The notes below the pieces were generated by a model. That model made no database searches. It was not told the DNA's origin and saw nothing but the letters and a program-made list of their open reading frames with translations. 12,463 nt of DNA from JAHJRN01 sp043805355 (GTDB lineage Bacteria; Patescibacteriota; Patescibacteriia; 2-12-FULL-60-25): contig JAZDIB010000004.1 of assembly GCA_043805355.1 (NCBI GenBank), forward strand, positions 1 to 12,463, in the 5' to 3' direction. A program made the translations under genes and the position numbers. Shown here in pieces: positions 1 through 6,800 of the stretch. Numbering within the stretch: the stretch's first letter is position 1; each line of letters begins with the position of its first letter.

Positions 1-189
1 GATAGCGACGTCCGCCGATGGGACCGAACTGGCATCCGGCGGGAAGATGCGTCCGGCATAGGAGAGCTGCACCTGTGCGAGGATCGCTGCGGTGATCGCA
101 ATCGCTATGGTTATGATTCCTCCTGCAATTAGGAGATATCGGCGGAAGCTCTTCTTCTCGGCTGGTACTGGGATGCTGAAGTCGTTCAT
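1..189 (-). CDS. N-terminal part of an unrecognised membrane-anchored protein (runs off the window)
   Basis: Only the first 63 codons are inside the window, and the frame is open to base 1. The protein begins MNDFSIPVPAEKKSF, then has a basic stretch (about residues 13-18) and one strongly hydrophobic helix (about residues 19-40, LLIAGGIITIAIAITAAIL). The rest would lie outside the membrane (QVQLSYAGRIFPPDASS and on). This is the layout of a type II membrane anchor or uncleaved signal peptide. The ATG at 189-187 overlaps the rmuC TGA stop at 188-186 as ATGA, so the gene is probably translationally coupled to rmuC and sits downstream in the same operon. The LSYAGRIFP stretch right after the helix loosely recalls the start of VanW-like or peptidoglycan-binding envelope proteins, but too little is present to assign a family. 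Confidence 0.75.
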   Translation of the reverse strand, partial: MNDFSIPVPAEKKSFRRYLLIAGGIITIAIAITAAILAQVQLSYAGRIFPPDASSVPSADVAI

Positions 190-1244
190 ACGTCCAGCGA
201 TGGCTTATCGATCTGCAGAGGTTCAAATCCGTTCGACTCCCCGGTCAGTTTCGTGACATCCTTGTCGATCTTGGCGAATTCCTTGTCCGCTTGGTTGTAT
301 TTGCTCACGACCGTCCCGAGGTTGGAGCCGAGGGCCTTGAAATGCGTCTCATATGCTGCCATATGCTTCCCAAGCTCCCCGACGCGCTTGATGACCTCCA
401 CGGCCTGTTCCTCGATCTGAAGGGCGCGTAGGCCCTGCAGGACGGTCTGGAGGTACGCGAGGAACGAAGTCGGCGATGTGACGAGGACGTGATACTTGGA
501 CGCAGCAAGCTGAATGATGTTCTCCTGTGTATCGGTCACGGCACCGATCTTGTTCACGAGCAGGTCGTAGTAGATGGCCTCGTGCGGGATGAACATGAAC
601 GCGAAGTCCATAGTGCCTTCACCTGGACGGATGTACTTCGCCGTTTCCTTCACGCGAAGCTTCAGGTCGTTCACGAAGAGTTTCTCGAGTTGTTCCCGTT
701 CCGTCGGGTTTTCCTCCTCGGCGAGGCGGTTGTAGTTCTCGAGCGAGAACTTGGAATCGATGGGCACGATCTTGTCCTTCACGAACACGACCGCGTCCAC
801 GATCTCCCCATCCGCGAACCGGTACTGCATTTGAAAACTCTCCGGCGGAAGGACATTCTTCAGCAGCGTCTCGAGGAAGTACTCGCCGAGGACGCCTCGC
901 TGCTTGGGATTCTTCAGCATCTGCTGGAGCTTCTGTAATTCCGTCGTTTCAATCAGGACCTGGCGTGAGATTTCCTCGACTTTGGTCATGCGTTCCGTCA
1001 CGTCGCGAACGATGCCGTTCGATGCGGCGAAGCTCTGGCGCACGGTCTGGTTCGTCTCCCCCATCCGGTCTCCCATCTCCTTCTGGAGCTGGGCCATCTG
1101 GTTCTGGATGAGCTGGAGCGACCCCAGATCCGGGCCTGCTCCGGGCGTGAGCTTCCTCAATTGCAGGCCGAGATAGACGACCCCGACCACGGCGGCCGCG
1201 ACGAGGACGAGCAGGGCCAGGAGGGCGATGCTGACGGATTCCAT
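186..1244 (-). CDS. rmuC: DNA recombination protein RmuC
   Basis: A 352-aa RmuC-family protein. The family is linked to limiting inversions and rearrangements at short inverted repeats, and its conserved core is related to PD-(D/E)XK nucleases. Visible in order: one N-terminal membrane helix (about residues 5-27); a predicted coiled coil (about 45-115, rich in Q, E, K and L); then the RmuC core (about 115-325). The core carries the family signature GVLGE (E121), the acidic residue in EIVDAVVF (D150), and PIDSKFSLENY (D163, K165), which look like the nuclease-type acidic and lysine residues. Length is a little below typical (E. coli RmuC is about 475 aa), mainly through a shorter coiled coil and tail. 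The ATG at 1244-1242 has a modest AAGG about 10 nt upstream. It is transcribed away from the plus-strand gene at 1349 and shares ATGA with the membrane protein after it. Family assignment is firm; catalytic activity is inferred. Confidence 0.95.
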   Translation of the reverse strand: MESVSIALLALLVLVAAAVVGVVYLGLQLRKLTPGAGPDLGSLQLIQNQMAQLQKEMGDRMGETNQTVRQSFAASNGIVRDVTERMTKVEEISRQVLIETTELQKLQQMLKNPKQRGVLGEYFLETLLKNVLPPESFQMQYRFADGEIVDAVVFVKDKIVPIDSKFSLENYNRLAEEENPTEREQLEKLFVNDLKLRVKETAKYIRPGEGTMDFAFMFIPHEAIYYDLLVNKIGAVTDTQENIIQLAASKYHVLVTSPTSFLAYLQTVLQGLRALQIEEQAVEVIKRVGELGKHMAAYETHFKALGSNLGTVVSKYNQADKEFAKIDKDVTKLTGESNGFEPLQIDKPSLDV

Positions 1245-1348
1245 AGTGCAGGAACCTTATCACATTCTTTCCCTCTTGACGCGACTCCCCCTTCCCGCCA
1301 TTGAACGCGCTTGCTACTTTTTCTGGTGCGAGATTATCCACATCACCT

Positions 1349-1603
1349 ATGCCAATCCAACATTCCGACGAGTGGGGCGCGGGAGGGACCCAGGTCGAGG
1401 AGGACCTGAACGAACTCGGCATGTCCGTGATCGTTGCCGGAGATGAAAAAGACGACCTCGAGGAGGTCGAGGAAGAGGCCGGAGAGGCGGGCGTCGAGAA
1501 GCCCGTCGAAGAGGTAGATGAGCCGATCGATGGGCTCGCGCGTCTCGACATGCTCGAGAAGAGTCTCGAGATCGAGCCGATTGACATCGGGGACGAGGAA
1601 TAG
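1349..1603 (+). CDS. Small, highly acidic hypothetical protein (84 aa)
   Basis: I do not recognise this protein. From the ATG at 1349 it has 84 residues beginning MPIQHSDEWG and ending GDEE. By my count 30 of the 84 residues (36%) are Asp or Glu against about four Lys/Arg, so it is strongly acidic. The middle (about residues 32-58) is an E/D-rich run, and the C-terminal third (LARLDMLEKSLEI) could form a short amphipathic helix. There is no membrane segment or cysteine. A TTG in the same frame at 1301 would add 16 residues without a better ribosome site, so I prefer the ATG, although its Shine-Dalgarno match is also poor. The gene is divergent from rmuC across 104 bp and lies 84 bp before the next plus-strand gene. 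The acidity would suit a protein that mimics or chaperones nucleic acid, but that is speculation; a chance ORF is possible. Confidence 0.6.
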   Translation: MPIQHSDEWGAGGTQVEEDLNELGMSVIVAGDEKDDLEEVEEEAGEAGVEKPVEEVDEPIDGLARLDMLEKSLEIEPIDIGDEE

Positions 1604-1621
1604 CCGTTTCCGTCACGATTT

Positions 1622-1654
1622 CAAGAGACGGACGTTTGACACGTTCGTCTCTTG
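1622..1654. repeat. Inverted repeat with 14-bp arms and a 5-nt centre, around a -35 element
   Basis: The left arm CAAGAGACGGACGT (1622-1635) is complementary to the right arm ACGTTCGTCTCTTG (1641-1654) except for one position that would be a G-U pair in RNA. The centre is TTGAC (1636-1640). No T-run follows on either strand, so it does not look like a standard intrinsic terminator. The centre plus the next base forms TTGACA, the predicted -35 hexamer of the gene starting at 1688. It could be an operator, or an mRNA 3'-end hairpin for the upstream acidic gene. Confidence 0.8.
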
Positions 1655-1665
1655 TGGCGTATCAC
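1636..1665 (+). promoter_or_regulatory. Predicted sigma70-type promoter of the 132-aa protein gene
   Basis: A perfect -35 TTGACA (1636-1641) is followed after 18 bp by TATCAC (1660-1665, four of six matches to TATAAT). Transcription would start near 1672, just before the AAGGAG ribosome site (1673-1678) of the gene at 1688. The -35 hexamer lies in the centre of the 1622-1654 inverted repeat. Confidence 0.5.
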
Positions 1666-1687
1666 TGACGGCAAGGAGTCGTCTCAC

Positions 1688-2086
1688 ATGGTCCTGTTCC
1701 TTTCAGCATCCCAACGGGCTTGGGAAGACGCCGTCGAGGCGTTCCTGAACGGCCCGGAGGGGCAGGGCATGCTCGATGGCTTCACGCCGGAGATGCTGAC
1801 CTGCCTCTGTACCGTCCTTTCCGCCATGATCCTGCCGCCGCGCGGGTCGACCGTGTCCGAACGGCAGAGAATCGCGTCCTATGCCGATACCCTGGTCAAG
1901 ACGCGGCTCGAGAAGGAGGGAATCCACGTCGATTGGATCGGCTGCGCGAAGAAGTTCCGCGACCGCATCCGCGAGAGGAACGCCTCGCTCTTCGATGCGG
2001 CGTTCGTCGCCCCCGGCGCTTCCGAACCGCCCCGGGTCATTAAGATCGTGGAGATCGCGGCGCTCCGCATCAAGAACGCCCCCTGA
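1688..2086 (+). CDS. Hypothetical protein (132 aa)
   Basis: Not recognised. I start it at the ATG at 1688 because an excellent AAGGAG (1673-1678) lies 9 nt upstream; a TTG 12 codons earlier has no such site. The product begins MVLFLSASQRAWEDAVEAFL and appears soluble and mostly helical, with no membrane segment. Two cysteines lie close together in TCLCTVL (about residues 38-40). The C-terminal half is basic (KKFRDRIRERNASLF, about 87-101) and it ends in a helix (VIKIVEIAALRIKNAP). The gene appears to be transcribed alone: it has its own predicted promoter overlapping a large palindrome and is followed within 4 nt by a strong intrinsic terminator. The basic helical stretch would allow nucleic-acid binding, but nothing in the sequence identifies a known domain. 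Confidence 0.8.
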   Translation: MVLFLSASQRAWEDAVEAFLNGPEGQGMLDGFTPEMLTCLCTVLSAMILPPRGSTVSERQRIASYADTLVKTRLEKEGIHVDWIGCAKKFRDRIRERNASLFDAAFVAPGASEPPRVIKIVEIAALRIKNAP

Positions 2087-2089
2087 CCG

Positions 2090-2122
2090 AAACCCGCCCA
2101 CCATCTGGTGCGCGGGTTTTTT
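2090..2122 (+). terminator. Rho-independent terminator after the 132-aa protein gene
   Basis: AAACCCGCCCACCA (2090-2103) pairs with TGGTGCGCGGGTTT (2106-2119) with one mismatch, and the T-run continues to 2122 (six Ts, 2117-2122). It begins 4 nt after the TGA. On the minus strand the T-run is only three long, so it probably acts mainly on plus-strand transcripts; the minus-strand membrane-protein gene ends just beyond it. Confidence 0.9.
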
Positions 2123-2128
2123 CTTGTT

Positions 2129-2755
2129 TCAGCGGTTGAGGCGGAATTCCTCGCGGGCTTCCTTGCCCTCCGGGATGAGCGCCTGCGTGATGTTCTGCGT
2201 GACGTAGGCGAGGGATGCGGCGATGACGGTCCACCAGAGCAACCCGACGAGGGCCCAGCCGCGGCGGTAGCGAGCGCAATATGCGATGGCGGCGCCGAAA
2301 CCGAAGACCGGCAAGGAAAACGACACGATCCAATCGTTGCGGTCCATGGCCGTGAGGTCCGTGTTCTTGCCGAAATGCAACAGCGCCGCGAGCCGCATGA
2401 CGAGCGGGAAGGCCATGAGCGTCGCGACGAGGATGACGAGCCGAGCGCTGCCGAGCGAGAACAGGAGGTCGGTGATGAACGTCTCATCCGCCTTCGTGAG
2501 GAGCGAACGGACCACCAGCGGAAACGAGGCGAACGCCACGAGGACGGGCGTGAAGAGCGTCCAGAACGCCCAGCGCTTCCAGATGTACCAGTACCAGATG
2601 GCGGTCGTCGGGTTCGCGACCATGGCCGCGCCCCAGAGACTCCGTTGCATGCGCGAGGCGCGCGGCGTCTGCACGGCATGGATGACAGCCCAGATCCAGA
2701 ACCCGAGATAGATGGCGACGGAAACCCCAAAAGCGGCCTGCGCAAGAAATCGCAT
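2129..2755 (-). CDS. Polytopic membrane protein of unknown function (208 aa)
   Basis: Not assigned to a family. The 208-aa product is dominated by about six hydrophobic segments (near residues 5-27, 38-58, 64-85, 101-127, 141-160 and 167-187) joined by short loops, with a charged cytoplasm-like tail (EGKEAREEFRLNR). Aromatic residues cluster in TAIWYWYIWKRWAFW (51-65). The ATG at 2755 lies 6 nt after the stop of the corrinoid adenosyltransferase gene, so the two are almost certainly co-transcribed. That placement raises, but does not prove, a link to corrinoid uptake or to another membrane step; it lacks the ATP-binding or substrate-binding features of BtuCDF, and I see no ECF S-component signature. 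It converges on the plus-strand gene ending at 2086. Confidence 0.85.
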   Translation of the reverse strand: MRFLAQAAFGVSVAIYLGFWIWAVIHAVQTPRASRMQRSLWGAAMVANPTTAIWYWYIWKRWAFWTLFTPVLVAFASFPLVVRSLLTKADETFITDLLFSLGSARLVILVATLMAFPLVMRLAALLHFGKNTDLTAMDRNDWIVSFSLPVFGFGAAIAYCARYRRGWALVGLLWWTVIAASLAYVTQNITQALIPEGKEAREEFRLNR

Positions 2756-2761
2756 ATGACG

Positions 2762-3328
2762 TCAGTAGTCTATCCCTTTTCGGGCGATCGTGCCATGGCG
2801 GAAGTAGTGGGCGACGGGATGGATCTCGGAGACGAGGTCCGCGAGGGCGAGGAACGACTGCGGGGCCTCGCGACCCGTCAAGATGAGTTCTATCCCCGCA
2901 GGACGCTTCCGAAGGACGTCCAGCACGGCGTTTTCCTGCAAGATACCGAGGGATGTCGCGATGTTCACCTCATCGGGGATGATGAGGTCGTGGCGCGGCG
3001 TCGTGAATAGGCCTTCGACGATGTGCAGGCCTCTCTCCCCTTCCGTACGGTCCTCTGGCGTGACGCCGAAGCGGAACCGGCCGGTCGCAGGGTCGATACG
3101 GTCGAGACCGGTCGGGAAGACGTCGACCTCGGGGAGCCGGTCCGCGATGATGGACCGTTCGGAATAGTTTCCGCCGCCCTTGTCGAACGCGACGATGGCG
3201 ACGCGATGCCCAACAGCGACGGCACGCAGTGCGGTCCCGAGGGCGGCCGTGGTCTTCCCTTTCCCGTTGCCGGTGTAGACCTGGACCATCCCCAATGACC
3301 CTTGACGAATCATGTCATCATGAGGCAT
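2762..3328 (-). CDS. cobO: Corrinoid (cob(I)alamin) adenosyltransferase, CobA/CobO/BtuR family
   Basis: This 188-aa protein transfers the 5'-deoxyadenosyl group of ATP to reduced corrinoid, giving adenosylcobalamin. Family hallmarks are clear: the P-loop YTGNGKGKTTAALG (residues 18-31), an acidic pair in LIIPDEVN (D119, E120) matching the usual LDE, TGREAP (151-156) matching TGRNAP, and a C-terminal half reading ADLVSEIHPVAH and ending ARKGIDY. It lacks the roughly 25-residue N-terminal extension of E. coli CobA/BtuR. Start choice is uncertain: ATG 3328 is used here, but ATG 3289 (MVQVYTG) has a better ribosome site, AAGGG 9 nt upstream, and would leave the divergent promoter free. No other corrinoid-biosynthesis gene is visible, which suggests salvage. 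The nearby nrdJ product needs this cofactor. It forms an operon with the membrane protein 6 nt downstream. Confidence 0.93.
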   Translation of the reverse strand: MPHDDMIRQGSLGMVQVYTGNGKGKTTAALGTALRAVAVGHRVAIVAFDKGGGNYSERSIIADRLPEVDVFPTGLDRIDPATGRFRFGVTPEDRTEGERGLHIVEGLFTTPRHDLIIPDEVNIATSLGILQENAVLDVLRKRPAGIELILTGREAPQSFLALADLVSEIHPVAHYFRHGTIARKGIDY

Positions 3329-3331
3329 ACT
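3302..3331 (+). promoter_or_regulatory. Possible promoter of the 116-aa protein gene
   Basis: TTGACG (3302-3307) and CATACT (3326-3331, four of six matches) are separated by 18 bp. Transcription would begin near 3338, leaving a short leader that contains AGGAGG. The element overlaps the 5' end of the divergent cobO reading frame if that gene starts at 3328. Confidence 0.4.
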
Positions 3332-3363
3332 TCCGGCTCTCGAAACGGATCAGGAGGATTCCA

Positions 3364-3714
3364 TTGCCTCAGAACGCGCCCTTTAACGACAGCTACCCGA
3401 CGGTCGTGACCTGCACGCGCGAGCCGCAGCAGGACGTCGTCGGCTTTCTGGACCGGCAGTTGGCCGAGCACTTCGCCGACCGCTTCGCGCCCACCCTCTC
3501 GTTCATGCCCGATCCGGAGAACCCGGAACTCTACGGCGTCGTGAACAAGATCCTGCGCGAGCGCATGGACGAGGACGGCACGTTCACCATCCACGTGGAC
3601 GGCGTCGCGCGGAAACTCCGCGTCCAGGTCGAACATCTGGGGCTCCACGTGACCCTGGTCCGGACGCCATCCTTCTGGCCTCCGCCGCCGGGCATGGTCT
3701 CCGCCACTCTGTGA
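3364..3714 (+). CDS. Hypothetical protein (116 aa) with TTG start
   Basis: Not recognised. A perfect AGGAGG (3352-3357) lies 6 nt before the TTG at 3364, which fixes the start better than any upstream codon even though TTG is rare. The product begins MPQNAPFNDSYPTVVTCTRE and is 116 aa, with no membrane segment and a single Cys. Predicted order: a helix (QQDVVGFLDRQLAEHFADRF, about 21-40), an acidic loop (DPENPEL), another helix (VVNKILRERMD), then alternating strands (TFTIHVDGVARKLRVQVEHLGLHVTLVRT, about 73-101) and a proline-rich tail (WPPPPG). This suggests a small alpha+beta domain. It is divergent from cobO with 35 bp between start codons, so the two may be co-regulated, and it is followed by its own terminator. 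Function unknown. Confidence 0.82.
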   Translation: MPQNAPFNDSYPTVVTCTREPQQDVVGFLDRQLAEHFADRFAPTLSFMPDPENPELYGVVNKILRERMDEDGTFTIHVDGVARKLRVQVEHLGLHVTLVRTPSFWPPPPGMVSATL

Positions 3715-3728
3715 CGTCCATCCCTCCC

Positions 3729-3742
3729 GGCCGACGTCGGCC
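3729..3742. repeat. Perfect 14-bp palindrome GGCCGACGTCGGCC
   Basis: Self-complementary over all 14 bases, placed between the stop at 3714 and the terminator at 3751. It could be a protein-binding dyad or part of the 3'-end structure of the transcripts converging here. Confidence 0.7.
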
Positions 3743-3750
3743 TCTCCCTC

Positions 3751-3780
3751 AAGCCCCGCATCCTGTGATGAGGGCTTTTT
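3751..3780 (+). terminator. Rho-independent terminator after the 116-aa protein gene
   Basis: AAGCCC (3751-3756) pairs with GGGCTT (3772-3777); after a small internal loop, CATC pairs with GATG around a CTGT loop. The T-run extends to 3780. It lies 36 nt after the TGA at 3714 and also separates this gene from the convergent nrdJ. Confidence 0.85.
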
Positions 3781-3812
3781 CATATCCTGTCGCGTCCGAC
3801 ACGGCGCCATCG

Positions 3813-6800
3813 TCAGGAGCACCCGGCGACGGACCCGCAGTTGAGGCACTTGTAGCAGGCGCCGTTGCGCACCATCATCGTGCCGCATGTATCGCACGGC
3901 GGTGCATCCGACTGGTTGCTGAAGGTCGCTTGAAGCATCTCGAGCCCAGGAGCGATGCCGCGGGCCGTCGGAGTCGCCGTCGCAGCGGAGCGGTCGAGCA
4001 GGGTCGCCTGTCGTCCATCCTGCGCAAGGGCAGGTTCAGGCGTCTCGGGCGTCGCGGTCGGGGTGGGTAATTCCGTCTCGATTGAGGTCACGGCCCCGCC
4101 TTCGATGACGTTGATGCCCATCGCCTTCCGCTCCTCCGGGGAGAGGAACTTCATGCCCATCCAGCGGAAGATGTAGTCGACGATGGACTTGGCGACGCGG
4201 ATGTTGGGGTTGGTCGTGAATCCCGACGGCTCGAACCGGACATGCGCGAACTTGTTCACCAGGATCTTGAGCGGCACGCCGTACTGCAGGCCGACCGAGA
4301 CCGAGGTCGAGAACGCGTCCATGAGGCCGGAGAGCGTGCTTCCCTCCTTGTTCATGGTGATGAAGACCTCGCCCGGCGTCCCGTCGTCGTAGAGGCCGAC
4401 CGTGATGTAGCCCTCGTGCGGACCGATCTGGAACTTGTGCGTGAGCGCCTTGCGTTCGTCCGGCAGGCGGCGACGGCGCGGGGCGTAGACGGTCTCGGTC
4501 ACGGTGATGGTCTTCACTTCCTGTTTCGCCTCTTCCTTGTCCGTGACGGCCTTCTTGGTGACCGTGACGGCTTGGGAGCGCTTGCATCCGTCGCGGTAGA
4601 CAGCCACGGCCTTCAATCCGAGACGCCATCCTTCCATGTAGACGTCCATCACCTCGTCGACGGTCGCGTCGCTCGGCATGTTCACCGTCTTCGAGATGGC
4701 GCCCGAGAGGAACGGCTGGACCGCGCCCATCATCTTGATGTGGCCCATGTGGTGGATGTACCGCGTCCCCTTGGCCGGCTTGAACGCGCAGTCGAACACG
4801 GCGAGATGCTCCGGCTTGAGGCCCGGTGCGCCTTCGATAGTGTCGTTCTGGTCGATGAAGTCGAGGATGCTCCGGCATTCCGTCTCCGAATACCCCAGGC
4901 GATGGAGCGCTTCCGGCACGGTGTGGTTCACGATCTTGATCATGCCGCCGCCCACGAGCCACTTGTACTTGACGAGGGCGATGTCCGGCTCGATGCCCGT
5001 CGTGTCGCAGTCCATGAGGAACGCGATGGTGCCGGTCGGCGCGAGCACGGAGATCTGGGCGTTGCGGTAGCCGTGCGCCTCGCCGGCCGCGAGCGTCTCG
5101 TCCCAGATGGTGCGGGCGCGGGCGAGCAGGTCCGACGGGACGCCTACGTCGGAGATGCGGGTCGCGGCGTCGCGGTGCTTGCGGATGACGCGGAGCATCG
5201 GCTCCTCGTTCTTGGCATAGCCCTGGAACGCCCCGAGCTTCTCCGCGACCGTCGCGGACTGCGTGTAGGCCGTGGCGGACATGATCGAGGTGAGGGCCGC
5301 GGCCATGTTGCGTCCGCCCTCCGAGTCGTACGGGAGTCCCATGCTCATGAGCAGCGAGCCGAGGTTGGCGTAGCCCAGGCCGAGCGGCCGGTACGCGAGG
5401 GAATTCTCCTCGATGGCTGGGGTCGGATAGGACGAGAATCCGACGATGATCTCCTGCGCGAGGCCCATGATGCGGCACGTGTGCTCGAACTGCGCGATAT
5501 CGAACGAACCGTCGGTCCGCCGGCATGTCATCAGGTTCACGGACGAGAGGTTGCACGCGGAGTCGTCGAGGAACATGTATTCCGAGCACGGGTTGGAGGC
5601 GCGGATGCGGTCCGTGTTCGGGCAGGTGTGCCAGTCGTTGATGGTCGTGTCGTACTGGACGCCAGGGTCGCCGCACTGCCACGCCGCGTCCGAGATCTGC
5701 CGCATCACGTCGCGCGCCTTGAACGTCTCGCAGTCGGCGCCGGAGGTCACGAACTTGGTGACGTGGTCCCCGTCCGCCTCGACGGACTTCATGAACGCAT
5801 CCGTGAGCCGCACCGAGTTGTTCGCGTTCTGGAACATGATGGTGGCGTACGCCTCGCCGGTCATGGATCCGTCGTATCCCGCCTCGATGAGCGCATGTGC
5901 CTTCTTCTCCTCCTTGGCCTTGCACCACGTGAATTCGAGGATGTCCGGGTGGTCGATGTCGAGCATGACCATCTTGGCCGCGCGCCGCGTCTTGCCGCCG
6001 CTCTTGATGACGCCGGCGAACGCGTCGAAGCCGCGCATGAACGAGACCGGGCCGGACGAATGGCCGGATGATTGCCCGAGCTTCTCCTTCGAGGAGCGGA
6101 GCGTCGAGAGGTTGGACCCCGTGCCGGAGCCGTACTTGAAGAGCATGCCTTCCGTGACCGCGAGGTTCAGGATGGAACGCATGTCGTCGTACACCGAGTT
6201 GATGAAACACGCGGAGCACTGCGGCGTAGGGGAGATGCCGACGTTGAACCAGACCGGGCTGTTGAACGCGGCGCGCTGGTTCACGAGGATGGACGTGAGC
6301 TCGGCCTCGAACGCGGAGGCGTCCGTCTCGGCCTGGAAATATCCCCCGATCCTCCCCCACTGCGCGATGGTCTTGGCGACGCGGTCCACCATCTGCCTGA
6401 CCGAGGACTCCCGCCCCGGCGTGCCGATGCGCCCGCGGAAGTATTTGGAGACGATGATGTTGGTCGCGGTCTGGCTGTACGCCTTCGGGACCTCGACACC
6501 ACGCTGCTCGAACACCACTACGCCCTTCTCGTTGCTGATGACGGCGTCGCGCGTCTCCCACTCGATGCTGTCGTACGGATGTGTCCCTTCGGCCGTGAAG
6601 AGGCGCGGGATGGTGATGCCGCGACCGTAGGTCGGCACGTCGCGCGCTACCCGCGTGCGCGTCCGGAACGTCAGGTACTGCTTGGAGACATGCGGGAGGT
6701 TGGTGTCGATGAGCGTCACGCTGACCACGTCGCGGACCAGGTCCACGCTCGGGATCGTATGTCCGTCGAACATGTGCATGAGGCGCGTCATCACGTTCTG

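Noticed and set aside
2108..3010. A 300-codon plus-strand open frame opposite the membrane protein and cobO
   Set aside because: It crosses a strong terminator and two genes with clear features on the other strand. It is R/E/D-rich, as expected of an antisense shadow.
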